The position numbers were made by a program, and so were the translations under genes. This document shows positions 45,753 through 53,209 of a DNA stretch of 64,000 nucleotides, one piece after another. The stretch spans positions 21,956-85,955 of the forward strand of contig CALMES010000105.1 in assembly GCA_937863435.1 (NCBI GenBank). Reading direction: 5' to 3'. The notes beneath the pieces are model-generated. The model did no database searches. It saw nothing but the letters and a program-made list of their open reading frames with translations, and had not been told where the DNA came from. This DNA comes from an uncultured Candidatus Peregrinibacteria bacterium. Its GTDB lineage: Bacteria; Patescibacteriota; Gracilibacteria; Peribacterales; Peribacteraceae. Each line of letters opens with the position of its first letter. Position 1 is the stretch's first letter.

Positions 45753-46727
45753 AGACACCCGGACTTCGCGAATAATGTGCTTGATCATTGCAGCAGCATT
45801 GCCATCAAGAAAAATATCTGTATCCGGTGACAATAGTATCAATGAAATGGGCACATCCGAAGAGGGACTGCCTCCCAAAACACGTGCAACATTTTTTGGC
45901 TTTCTATCACCCTTCGCAAGAATCAAACGACTCCTGGCAGAGAGAGGCACTTTCGCACCTTGCGTCATTGCATGTGTAGGGGCTTGGTCGGGATGAGAGA
46001 GATATTTCTTATTTGCCCGCAGTGTCGCCTGATCAAGTGAGGCCACCATCGCTTCGGAATCGGGCAATGTGCCTTTTGGCATAAATGCCCAATGCGGCGA
46101 CGCTTCGCATACAATATTTCCTTTGCTGTCCTGCTCTTCATCGGGACCGATTCCTCCAAGAGCGATACCGTACGGACCACGCTTTTCAATCTCTTCTTGC
46201 CATTGTTGCACTGCCTCTTCGGGATTATCGGTAGCGGCATCCGGCAAAAGGAGCCGCGACGGATGAATGCCTAGCGGAATGAACAGGCGATCCATATAGT
46301 ACTTCCTATACGTAGCGCCGGGATTATTCGGATTCTTGCCAGGCATCCAATATTCATCCAATCCTGGATAATACAATCCTCTTGCTCTCATCAATTTTCC
46401 TGCTTTCGGACGTTTACACACTTCTTCATACACATCTTCAAACGTTCCACCTGTCGCAAGAATTGCGCCCATTTTACCGCGCGCATTATCAATAATAAAA
46501 TCCGCTGCCAATCCATTCATCTCTTTATGATTCACACCAAAATCGAGCACTCTTCCTGGTGAAAAAACCTTATATTCTTTTTCTCCCAACACCACCGGCT
46601 CATTCAATCCTTTTGATTCTCTCCATTCGTTTATTTCGGCCGTTAGGTCTTCAAAGCGGTCTGGCATATGCACCGGATTTTTCTCCGGTCGCAATTCGTC
46701 GTCCATCATCAACATATAAAACTGCAA
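45747..46727 (-). CDS. NagB/RpiA-superfamily sugar-phosphate isomerase/deaminase-like protein
   Basis: 326 residues. Stretches resembling glucosamine-6-phosphate deaminases include ILATGGTFEDVYEEVCKR, YGIALGGIGPDEE, and the C-terminal THAMTQGAKVPLSARSRLILAKGDRKPKNVARVLGG plus DVPISLILLSPDTDIFLDGNA. The catalytic region is divergent from NagB proper (no classic GxGxxGHIAFNEP). So a deaminase or related isomerase with altered substrate is inferred. Alternative ATGs exist at residues 6-8. The 3' ends of this gene and the P-type ATPase gene overlap by 6 bases. Confidence 0.65.
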   Translation of the reverse strand: MQFYMLMMDDELRPEKNPVHMPDRFEDLTAEINEWRESKGLNEPVVLGEKEYKVFSPGRVLDFGVNHKEMNGLAADFIIDNARGKMGAILATGGTFEDVYEEVCKRPKAGKLMRARGLYYPGLDEYWMPGKNPNNPGATYRKYYMDRLFIPLGIHPSRLLLPDAATDNPEEAVQQWQEEIEKRGPYGIALGGIGPDEEQDSKGNIVCEASPHWAFMPKGTLPDSEAMVASLDQATLRANKKYLSHPDQAPTHAMTQGAKVPLSARSRLILAKGDRKPKNVARVLGGSPSSDVPISLILLSPDTDIFLDGNAAAMIKHIIREVRVSL

Positions 46728-46914
46728 GAGGTTTGGTCGTTTAATTGACTAAAATAATTATTTGTTTCATTATAAACATACGGTCTTTCACATTTTCGCC
46801 TTTCTACGCACCCTGCTTTTTCTTGAGCAGCGGCACAACACCAATTTGGTCGGCATGTTGCCAGCCGAAGAAGCCGGGTGCTGTGGGAAGCTCACAAACA
46901 ATCAAGGAACTCAC

Positions 46915-47364
46915 ATGCGTCACCTCATCGCCATCATGTTGGTTTTCACCTCGGTTTCGATGGACTTGTCCAAGAAAAAAGACGAAATCAATCTCCGCAT
47001 CATCGATCCTGTCGAAAAAGCCCAGCACGTTCTAGACGAATCCAAGCGGCTTTTTGATGCCGCTGACAAGACGCTTCCGGCGATCGATACAGCCGAAGAT
47101 TTTCTGGAGATGAATACGCTCATTGCGTCTCCACTCCATCGAATCCAAGCCATCCAAAAAGAATTTGAGACACGAATGAAGGGCGGACGCCCTCAAGCTG
47201 AAGCAATCAAAAAGAAACAGTCTGAATTCATTCGGGCAATTGACAAAGTCGAGGCCTCGCTCAAGGAGCTCGAGAAGCTCCTTGATTTGAAGCCGAAACA
47301 ATCGGACGGTGTGCTGGACAGGTCGATGAGGATCATGAAGAAAATACGGGAGAATTCCAATTGA
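46915..47364 (+). CDS. Hypothetical helical protein
   Basis: 149 residues from MRHLIAIMLVFTSVSMDLSKKKDE; alternative in-frame ATGs lie at 46855 and 46762. After a short hydrophobic start, which could be a weak signal peptide, the rest is charged and almost wholly helical with heptad-like spacing (PVEKAQHVLDESKRLFDAADK, FIRAIDKVEASLKELEKLLDL), suggesting a coiled coil. No family recognised. Confidence 0.5.
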   Translation: MRHLIAIMLVFTSVSMDLSKKKDEINLRIIDPVEKAQHVLDESKRLFDAADKTLPAIDTAEDFLEMNTLIASPLHRIQAIQKEFETRMKGGRPQAEAIKKKQSEFIRAIDKVEASLKELEKLLDLKPKQSDGVLDRSMRIMKKIRENSN

Positions 47365-47523
47365 TTTGTACGCGTCCTGCAACTCCAAGCCTCGGCTGCG
47401 ACACTCGTCGCGGCTGGGGCTATTTTGCGTGCGCTTTTGTTGACGACCTACCGGTGTACAAAGCTACACTCTCCCCCTGCGCTCTTGGCAGGACACACCT
47501 GCGTAAGCACACTCTCACTCTCT

Positions 47524-48855
47524 ATGCCACGCAGGCGACGACTCTTCATCGGCAAGCCTATGACTCCGGCAATTCACACCGAAAAGAATAGCTATTTTGC
47601 GCAGCTCAAGAAAAAAGTGGCGACCTCGCCGACGGATCCGGGTGTGTATAAATGGCTCGATTGCGACGGGCGAATTTTGTATGTGGGCAAAGCGAAGAAT
47701 CTGAAGAAGCGGCTCAAGAGTTACGTAACCGGCCTGCACAGAGATATTGATTGGAACAAGCGCGGACTGTGGGAAAAGATGGCTGCGCTGGAAGTGACTG
47801 TCACGTCCTCGGAGCTGGAGGCGATCATTCTGGAAATGCATTTGATCCGCCGGCACAAGCCGCGCTACAACGTGGCGCTCAAGCGCGATCGCAGTTACAT
47901 TTTTGTCCGTGTTGGCGTGCACGAAGGGTTTCCGTCGGTGCGAGTGGTGAGCGTGCGCGAAAAAGATGACGCGCTGTATTTCGGACCGTTTTCGAGTGTC
48001 GGCAGACAGGAGGCCGTGCTGCATGCATTGCGCTTGATCTATCCATTTCGGACCTGTTCGATGAGGATTCAGGTAAATCAACAAACCTCCTTATTGTCCC
48101 GCTTATCACTTCCCGCTTCCCGCTCATCCGACATATCACCATCCATTCAGCTCGATGTTACTGTCTCCCATAAAGATCGCTCCGCTCCCTGCATCGACTA
48201 TCATATCGAGAAATGTGGCGGACCGTGTATCGGGATGATTGATCCCAAACTCTACAAGGAGCAGGCGATCGATGGCATCATCAAATTTTACAATGGCGAT
48301 GCGACGGAAGTATTAGACAAATTAAAGGTGCTGATGATCGATGCAAGCGCGCGACAAAAATTCGAACGTGCCGCCGACATTCGCGATGCGATCAGCTTTA
48401 TCGAACGCATTACCACGCGCGATATTCTGCTGCCGCAGATGAGCCGCGAGTTTGCTGATATTATCGGGCTACGAGTAGGAGAAAACTGCTGCAGCGCGAT
48501 TGTATTGCAACAACGCGGTGGAAATGTGGTAAATGAATTATCGTTTGTGCTCGATGGTACACAGGAGACGAGCGCGGCGCTCGCACAATTTCTCGTCCAA
48601 TATTATGAGGAAAACGATGTGCCCGAAACCATCATCCTGCCGTGTATTCCAGACGATGCATCGATAATTCAGAAATGGCTGCGGGCGAGGCGCGAAAAAA
48701 GTGTGCGCTTTCAGTATCCCAGGCGCGGGAAACGAGTCGCACTGCTTAAGACGGCGGACAAAAATGCGCTGCTGCGATTAACAGCCTTAGAAGCACCTGT
48801 GCAGCAGAATAAGGCACAATTGCAGCCTCAAATGATTGGGCAGATGATCGACTAA
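47524..48855 (+). CDS. uvrC: UvrC-type GIY-YIG nuclease lacking the C-terminal incision domain
   Basis: 443 residues from MPRRRRLFIGKPMTPAI (another ATG at 47560). The GIY-YIG domain reads PGVYKWLDCDGRILYVGKAKNLKKRLKSY, followed by the Cys motif region CIDYHIEKCGGPCIGM and a UvrB-binding helix pair (ATEVLDKLKVLMIDASARQKFERAADIRDAI). The protein stops just where the C-terminal endonuclease (EAFDNSN...) and HhH parts of UvrC begin, so it has only one of two nuclease centres. About 25-30 extra residues near 185-209 are encoded by a degenerate repeat inserted in frame. It is probably a 3'-side nuclease, Cho-like, in nucleotide excision repair; it may be a decayed uvrC. Confidence 0.8.
   Translation: MPRRRRLFIGKPMTPAIHTEKNSYFAQLKKKVATSPTDPGVYKWLDCDGRILYVGKAKNLKKRLKSYVTGLHRDIDWNKRGLWEKMAALEVTVTSSELEAIILEMHLIRRHKPRYNVALKRDRSYIFVRVGVHEGFPSVRVVSVREKDDALYFGPFSSVGRQEAVLHALRLIYPFRTCSMRIQVNQQTSLLSRLSLPASRSSDISPSIQLDVTVSHKDRSAPCIDYHIEKCGGPCIGMIDPKLYKEQAIDGIIKFYNGDATEVLDKLKVLMIDASARQKFERAADIRDAISFIERITTRDILLPQMSREFADIIGLRVGENCCSAIVLQQRGGNVVNELSFVLDGTQETSAALAQFLVQYYEENDVPETIILPCIPDDASIIQKWLRARREKSVRFQYPRRGKRVALLKTADKNALLRLTALEAPVQQNKAQLQPQMIGQMID
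48076..48150. repeat. Degenerate TCCCGCT-word repeat inside uvrC
   Basis: GTCCCGCTTATCACTTCCCGCTTCCCGCTCATCC, a run of related words encoding LSRLSLPASRSSDIS. It lies between RTCSMRIQ and CIDYHIEKC, where normal UvrC has only a short loop. Confidence 0.65.
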
Positions 48856-48860
48856 AATAC

Positions 48861-48889
48861 TTGCTTTTTATTATAAATATTGCTTAAAT
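48861..48889 (+). promoter_or_regulatory. Promoter of the Cys-rich secreted protein gene
   Basis: TTGCTT (48861-48866), 17-base spacer, TTAAAT (48884-48889), then 12 bases to ATG at 48902; leader of about 5 bases. Confidence 0.45.
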
Positions 48890-48901
48890 ATACATCTCCC
48901 T

Positions 48902-49558
48902 ATGCATTCACTTACTTCCCGTATTGGCCTTACCGTGGCTTTACTGCTCGTAACAGCCCAAACCGCAGCTGCATACTCGCCGTACGACCGCTGGTATTTT
49001 AGCACGCCGGCAACCACGTATTCGCGCTATTACTCATCGACAGGAAATAATTGCCCCTTGTACGACTACGCCAATCCTCCATCGGGCTACCGATACCAAT
49101 GCACGAAAGACATCGACGGATGTAACCGCTGCACCCTGAAATCCACCGTCTCCACAACCAGCCCCGGCAACTGCAGTCCTGCTTTATGTGAAGGAGACAT
49201 AACCGTTCGCACCTGCAGCAACGGAGTCATTCTGTATCCGGCTTGCATCCGGCAGACCGACGGACGCTGCCTGCGTGTGACGCCAAAATGCCAGGATGCC
49301 CGCACAGTGCCCGGCTACGACGCTGAGCACACAAAGCAGCAGGTTTTTCCGCAGCCTCTCTCCAACTGCTCAACCGCGCCACCGGTCAGTCTTCCCGGCT
49401 GCCAGTACGTGTGCAGCAACAATGATATCGGGCGTTGTCCGTCTTGCCGCTATATCTGCAGCAGCTACAACCGGTTTCCCGCCTCCCCTCTCACGCAACC
49501 GGACGTTACCATTTACTTCCCGTACAATACGGACCGGGTGCGATCGATAAAGCGGTAG
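48902..49558 (+). CDS. Secreted Cys-rich protein
   Basis: 218 residues with a signal peptide (MHSLTSRIGLTVALLLVTAQTAAAY). The mature part has about 20 Cys in short spacings (CTKDIDGCNRCTL, NCSPALCEGD, CQYVCSNNDIGRCPSCRYIC) and many Tyr/Pro/Ser. This suggests several disulfides in a secreted or surface-exposed protein. No family recognised. Confidence 0.75.
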   Translation: MHSLTSRIGLTVALLLVTAQTAAAYSPYDRWYFSTPATTYSRYYSSTGNNCPLYDYANPPSGYRYQCTKDIDGCNRCTLKSTVSTTSPGNCSPALCEGDITVRTCSNGVILYPACIRQTDGRCLRVTPKCQDARTVPGYDAEHTKQQVFPQPLSNCSTAPPVSLPGCQYVCSNNDIGRCPSCRYICSSYNRFPASPLTQPDVTIYFPYNTDRVRSIKR

Positions 49559-49669
49559 AGGCGGCGCACGTGACTGTGTCACGGGAACCATATTTTTCCG
49601 AACAAGCAGAAGCGTAAGACCGCCTCCGCTTCTTCGTCATACAGACATACTTCTTTTCCCTCTTTTTTT

Positions 49670-50035
49670 ATGAACACCCGCCAATACATGACCATGTTCG
49701 GCACCGTCGGTGCCGCACTTGCCGGTTACCTCCTTGCCAACGAAAAACTCCGCCACGAATTGCGCAACGCAGAAGATGCAGAAGACGCTGTAAAGCTTTT
49801 GAGCAAGCACGTGAAAAACGACACGTCGCGTTTTGCAACCGATGTCAAAAAATACGCACGCAGCGGCGCACTCTCCAAAAAGTGGCATAACACGCAGGAC
49901 TACATGAAGGATAAATTCGGTGCCATGAAGCGCACGGCTAAGCGCGAAACCAAAGAAGTAAAAGCCAAGGCAACGGACATGGCGCACAAAGCAAAAGATG
50001 CAGTTGCTGCAAACGATACACGCAAGGCTGCGTAA
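49670..50035 (+). CDS. YtxH-like small stress/envelope protein
   Basis: 121 residues. A short hydrophobic helix (MFGTVGAALAGYLLANEKLR) is followed by a long Lys/Ala/Asp amphipathic helix, as in YtxH and LEA-like proteins (TAKRETKEVKAKATDMAHKAKDAVAAND). It is probably membrane-anchored. It is preceded by CTTCTTTTCCCTCTTTTTTT and followed by a terminator. Confidence 0.65.
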   Translation: MNTRQYMTMFGTVGAALAGYLLANEKLRHELRNAEDAEDAVKLLSKHVKNDTSRFATDVKKYARSGALSKKWHNTQDYMKDKFGAMKRTAKRETKEVKAKATDMAHKAKDAVAANDTRKAA

Positions 50036-50052
50036 AGATTATCAGCTCTTCG

Positions 50053-50098
50053 GGGGACAGGAATCATTCATGCGCGAATGGCTTCTGTCCTCTTTTTG
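50053..50098 (+). terminator. Terminator after the YtxH-like gene
   Basis: GGACAGGA... pairs with ...TTCTGTCC, with an inner ATTC/GAAT stem, followed by TCTTTTTG. Confidence 0.7.
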
Positions 50099-50202
50099 AT
50101 TGCATGTAGGGACACTCGATTTGTGATCCGATTGCTGCCGATGTATCGTTGGGTGGCCGGGAAGCCGTGCGCACCAATTTTTCACTCCTGATTTCATCAC
50201 TT

Positions 50203-50574
50203 ATGAGTACCGTTGTATTCCTCGCCGAAGATGAGCCGTTGTTACGCGAAATGATGGAGGTGGAGCTGCGTGAATCGCACATGATCGTGCATGCCATGCG
50301 CAACGGCGCAGAGCTGATCGAGCGGCTTGCGACGCAGGTGCCCGATATCATCCTGCTGGATTTACTGATGCCGATCATGGACGGCTACGCGGTGCTGCAG
50401 GAATTGCAGGCACGCAAGAATACGGTGCCGGTTGTCGTGCTGTCGAATATCAGCGATCCGGCAGAAGAGCAAAAATGCAGAACGCTGGGCGCCTGCGATT
50501 TTCTCGTGAAAAGTCATTTTGATTCAACGGAACTCGGAACCATTGTGCTGAGGTATGTGAAAGGAGAAGAGTAA
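50203..50574 (+). CDS. Stand-alone response-regulator receiver protein
   Basis: 123 residues, REC domain only: VVFLAEDEPLLREMMEVEL, phospho-acceptor Asp in DIILLDLLMPIMDGYAVL, Lys in CDFLVKSHF. It is closely similar in plan to the one at 34830. No output domain is present, so it would act by protein contact or as a phosphorelay intermediate. The start at 50203 is the clean one; an upstream 18-codon extension lacks similarity to REC domains. Confidence 0.88.
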   Translation: MSTVVFLAEDEPLLREMMEVELRESHMIVHAMRNGAELIERLATQVPDIILLDLLMPIMDGYAVLQELQARKNTVPVVVLSNISDPAEEQKCRTLGACDFLVKSHFDSTELGTIVLRYVKGEE

Positions 50575-50730
50575 GAGGAACCAAAAGAACCAGACGATGC
50601 AGAAGAGCTGACGTACGAGATTCTTCTGCACGCACCGACTATAATCCCTGAGAATTCACCTTTATTCTCTGTCATTTCTTCTTCTGGTTCCTCTGCATCG
50701 TCTGGTTCTTCTTCAATCTTCTCCATACAA
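50571..50730. repeat. Degenerate GAACCAGACGATGCAGA-word repeat, inverted
   Basis: The left arm has GAACCAGACGATGCAGA at 50587-50603. Its exact 17-base reverse complement TCTGCATCGTCTGGTTC is at 50692-50708 in the right arm. The core is about 75 bases. Words are shared with 32327-32490, 18 kb away. Confidence 0.8.
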
Positions 50731-50776
50731 TCATTCACAATCATTTGTTATGCGCTATTTTCGCCCTGCTGCCAAT

Positions 50777-50805
50777 TTGAGCAATCAGCCAAAAGTGAGT
50801 ACGCT
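50777..50805 (+). promoter_or_regulatory. Possible promoter of the PilM-like gene
   Basis: TTGAGC (50777-50782), 17-base spacer, weak TACGCT (50800-50805), 7 bases to ATG at 50813. Confidence 0.35.
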
Positions 50806-50812
50806 GTAGCAC

Positions 50813-51772
50813 ATGTCTGCTCACCGTTCACTTCTCGGCATTGAATTCGCAGAATCGAAAATACGTCTGGCACGTACGGGTGCAAAACCTTTCACCCTGT
50901 CCGCATCGCACGCCATCAGCGTTCCGAAGAACGCGATTGTCAAAGGTGTGGTGGAAGACGCAGCGGCACTGGCTCCTCTGCTGTCCGAAGCGGCGGCATC
51001 GCTTCTTGCACACGGCAATGAATGCGTGGTACTGATCCCTTCCGACATCGTTCATAATTTTGTCGTGTCTATTCCGGCAGGCAATGCACGTCCGCCGCTT
51101 CGCATGCTTCTCACAGAAAAACTGGGCGAGCCGTCGGGCTCGTTCACTGTTGTCAGCCACACTCTGGAAACAACCGCCAGCGAAACGATCATCGGTGTGA
51201 GCGCCGTGCGCAAGCAATGGCTGCAGCAGTACCTGTCGATCTGTGCACGGGCCGGACTTGTCGTGCGTGCCGTCTCGACGGCGCCGGCAATGGCACTCGC
51301 GAATCAGAAAGAGAAACTGTCTTCGCCCCACATGCTGCTCTACGTTCCGTCTGTCGATGAAAAATCAACGATCAGCACCGTACGCTCGGGATGGATCGCA
51401 CACGATACGGTCATGTCGGCCAAGCGCGGCTTTGCGAAAATTTTCCAGACCGCGACAACCATGATGGAAGCGACTGATGCCACTGCCGCCATCAAACACA
51501 TGCTCGTTCACGCCAGCGATGATGCCATCACGTCCGCCAAAAAAACATTCGGCGCTCCCAAGCGCAAAGGCGGCAAGGTCACGGTTGTCCGCGCCCTCCC
51601 TGTCGCCGAAGAGGACCGCGTCTATGCCGGTGCACTCGCAGCGTCATCCTGCTCTCCCGCCGCACTGCATTTCAATCTGCTCCAAAAAAGCGCGCGCAGC
51701 AGGAAGCATCTCATCGCACTCGGGCTGGCGGTTTTCGCCATTGTGTTCATCGCGCTGATGTTTGTGCAGTGA
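50813..51772 (+). CDS. PilM/GspL-like actin-fold protein with C-terminal membrane helix
   Basis: 319 residues. The N-terminal LLGIEFAESKIRLARTG and CVVLIPSDIVHNFVVSIP segments follow the PilM pattern (LGIDxGxxxIKxV and ATP-site loops). Then PAALHFNLLQKSARSRKHLIALGLAVFAIVFIALMF adds a PilN-like INLL box and one membrane helix. This combination resembles GspL or a PilM-PilN fusion, parts of the inner-membrane platform for type IV pilus/secretion systems. It would fit with the giant prepilin-type protein encoded nearby at 53210. The assignment is by pattern, without recognised partners adjacent. Confidence 0.55.
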   Translation: MSAHRSLLGIEFAESKIRLARTGAKPFTLSASHAISVPKNAIVKGVVEDAAALAPLLSEAAASLLAHGNECVVLIPSDIVHNFVVSIPAGNARPPLRMLLTEKLGEPSGSFTVVSHTLETTASETIIGVSAVRKQWLQQYLSICARAGLVVRAVSTAPAMALANQKEKLSSPHMLLYVPSVDEKSTISTVRSGWIAHDTVMSAKRGFAKIFQTATTMMEATDATAAIKHMLVHASDDAITSAKKTFGAPKRKGGKVTVVRALPVAEEDRVYAGALAASSCSPAALHFNLLQKSARSRKHLIALGLAVFAIVFIALMFVQ

Positions 51773-51997
51773 CATGCATGCACACCATCCTCTCATCAGA
51801 CTGAACGCGCCTCAATCTTGGCACTTGTAAAATGATCTTAAAAAAACAATATTGGCACTACGTCAATATATTCGCCGGCTTGTACTGTAAGGTTTCTCAG
51901 GCAGGTTTCGTTGTACAGTGATGCAGCCCATTTTATGCGGCGACTCTCTGTGCTCGAGCGGTAGTTGTCAGACCACACACTAAAATAGCATGCCGAA
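51773..51997. other. Non-coding stretch, nothing recognised
   Basis: 225 bases between the PilM-like gene and the converging minus-strand gene. AT-rich in part (TTAAAAAAACAATATTGGC). A segment 51949-51979 (GTGCTCGAGCGGTAGTTGTC) looked tRNA-like but does not fold as a full tRNA. Confidence 0.4.
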
Positions 51998-52023
51998 GCC
52001 CTCGCACATGAATGTGCAAGGGC
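51998..52023. terminator. Hairpin after the EGF-like secreted protein gene
   Basis: GCCCTCGCACAT and ATGTGCAAGGGC form a 12-bp near-perfect stem right after the stop codon of the minus-strand gene. There is no T-run, so it may protect the mRNA end rather than terminate. Confidence 0.5.
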
Positions 52024-52025
52024 AG

Positions 52026-52763
52026 TTAATAGCGCAACTGCCTGTCACGCATCGGACCGGACTGCCCGCTGGTTGTATCGCGCACGCAGTAGGAGCGCGT
52101 ATTGTCGGCCCTAAATCCACTGTCGCAGTAACAACCCCTGTCACCGGAATCATAATCGTACTGGTAGGAGGAATGTGCATCGACACGTACGCCGCAGTAA
52201 TCGTAGCGCATGGGGACGCACTGGCGATTTTCATTCCACATGCCTCCGTTACCGCAATAGCAGGCCGGATCATCGTACGATGTGCGCTTGCCGTTCATGA
52301 GATAACAGCCCGTGTCGAGACTGCGGATGTCGGCGCGATAGGATACCGGCACACACTCAGTGCCGTTTGCATTCCACTGGTAACCCTCACTGCACGTGCA
52401 TCCGCTTTGGATGCCGGCATAGCGGGAATAGATGCCGTAGGTCGAACACGAACCGTAATTATTGTTCGGATAGTACGGGTAATAGCTCGACGGATAACTG
52501 CCGTTCCAGGTCTGGCGGTATCCTGCAGGCAGGTTGTACGGCTGATACGGCTGCGGATAATAGGGAGTATAGACAGGCTGCGACTGCGACTGAATTTGAT
52601 ACACCACAGGCGCCGACGACTGCACGAGAATCGGGTACAAAATCGTCGTGACTTTCTGCAGGGACGCTTTCGGCTTTGCCTGTGTCGCCGCTGCGGAAGC
52701 GACAGGCAAACATACGACCGAGACTGCCAGAATGCCGATGAGGGAGAGTGTGCGGATATTCAT
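52026..52763 (-). CDS. Secreted Cys-rich, Tyr/Pro/Gln-rich protein
   Basis: 245 residues. A signal peptide (MNIRTLSLIGILAVSVVCLPVASA) is followed by a Pro/Tyr/Gln-rich spacer (PYYPQPYQPYNLP). A Cys-rich region with EGF-like spacing comes next (GCTCSEGYQWNANGTECVP, CYCGNGGMWNENRQCVP, CYCDSGFRADNTRSYCV). It probably has a secreted or surface role. The start is fixed by the promoter 9 bases upstream. It resembles the 48902 protein in style but not in sequence. Confidence 0.75.
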   Translation of the reverse strand: MNIRTLSLIGILAVSVVCLPVASAAATQAKPKASLQKVTTILYPILVQSSAPVVYQIQSQSQPVYTPYYPQPYQPYNLPAGYRQTWNGSYPSSYYPYYPNNNYGSCSTYGIYSRYAGIQSGCTCSEGYQWNANGTECVPVSYRADIRSLDTGCYLMNGKRTSYDDPACYCGNGGMWNENRQCVPMRYDYCGVRVDAHSSYQYDYDSGDRGCYCDSGFRADNTRSYCVRDTTSGQSGPMRDRQLRY

Positions 52764-52772
52764 AGGAGGCGC

Positions 52773-52802
52773 ATGCTAGCAACAAATCAGCAATAGATGC
52801 AA
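52773..52802 (-). promoter_or_regulatory. Promoter of the Cys-rich secreted protein gene, near-leaderless
   Basis: On the minus strand TTGCAT (52802-52797), 18-base spacer, TAGCAT (52778-52773), then 9 bases to ATG at 52763. Confidence 0.55.
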
Positions 52803-52912
52803 ATGAATAGAAGGGCGATTATGTCAATCATCCATCATACGCATGCATTCTTTTGTCATAACCCCCCCCAGCCGCATGGTACCGGGGGAAATTGGCAGAC
52901 AAAATGTGCGCC

Positions 52913-53172
52913 TTAGGCAACGGGTCCGCTGGGCTTTGGCTTTTTTTCTGCGCAACTGAGCAATGCGTCGAGTGCCTTGTGGCATGCCTTGCCTGCCTTG
53001 GACCATGTATGACTTCGCCGTATAATCTTCAAATTTCGCCTGAAATTTTGTGGACAGTTCATCAGCCTGCCTGTCTGCCGCTTTTGCGGCATCGAGTGCT
53101 TTTTGTTCTTTTTCACAGGGTTCGCCGCCTTCTTTTGCCCGCCTACAGTCGCGAAATCGCTTCGTTCTGCAT
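52913..53172 (-). pseudogene. Small Cys-containing protein gene broken by frameshifts
   Basis: Coding-like sequence exists in pieces. An ATG at 53172 starts MQNEAISRL but hits TAG. A second frame then gives CRRAKEGGEPCEKEQKALDA, running on into an amphipathic ADRQADELSTKFQAKFEDYTAKSY. A third frame continues as TWSKAGKACHKALDALLSCAEKKPKPSGPVA before TAA. Joined, these would make a plausible helical protein of about 85 residues with paired Cys. One-base shifts are needed near 53010 and 53148. It may be a decayed gene, an assembly error, or programmed shifting; I cannot tell which. Confidence 0.4.
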
Positions 53173-53209
53173 GGCGCCTGCTATGGCACAACAAGCGACA
53201 CTTTCCCTG

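Noticed and set aside
51949..51979. tRNA-like fragment GTGCTCGAGCGGTAG
   Set aside because: No acceptor stem, anticodon arm or T arm can be formed around it.
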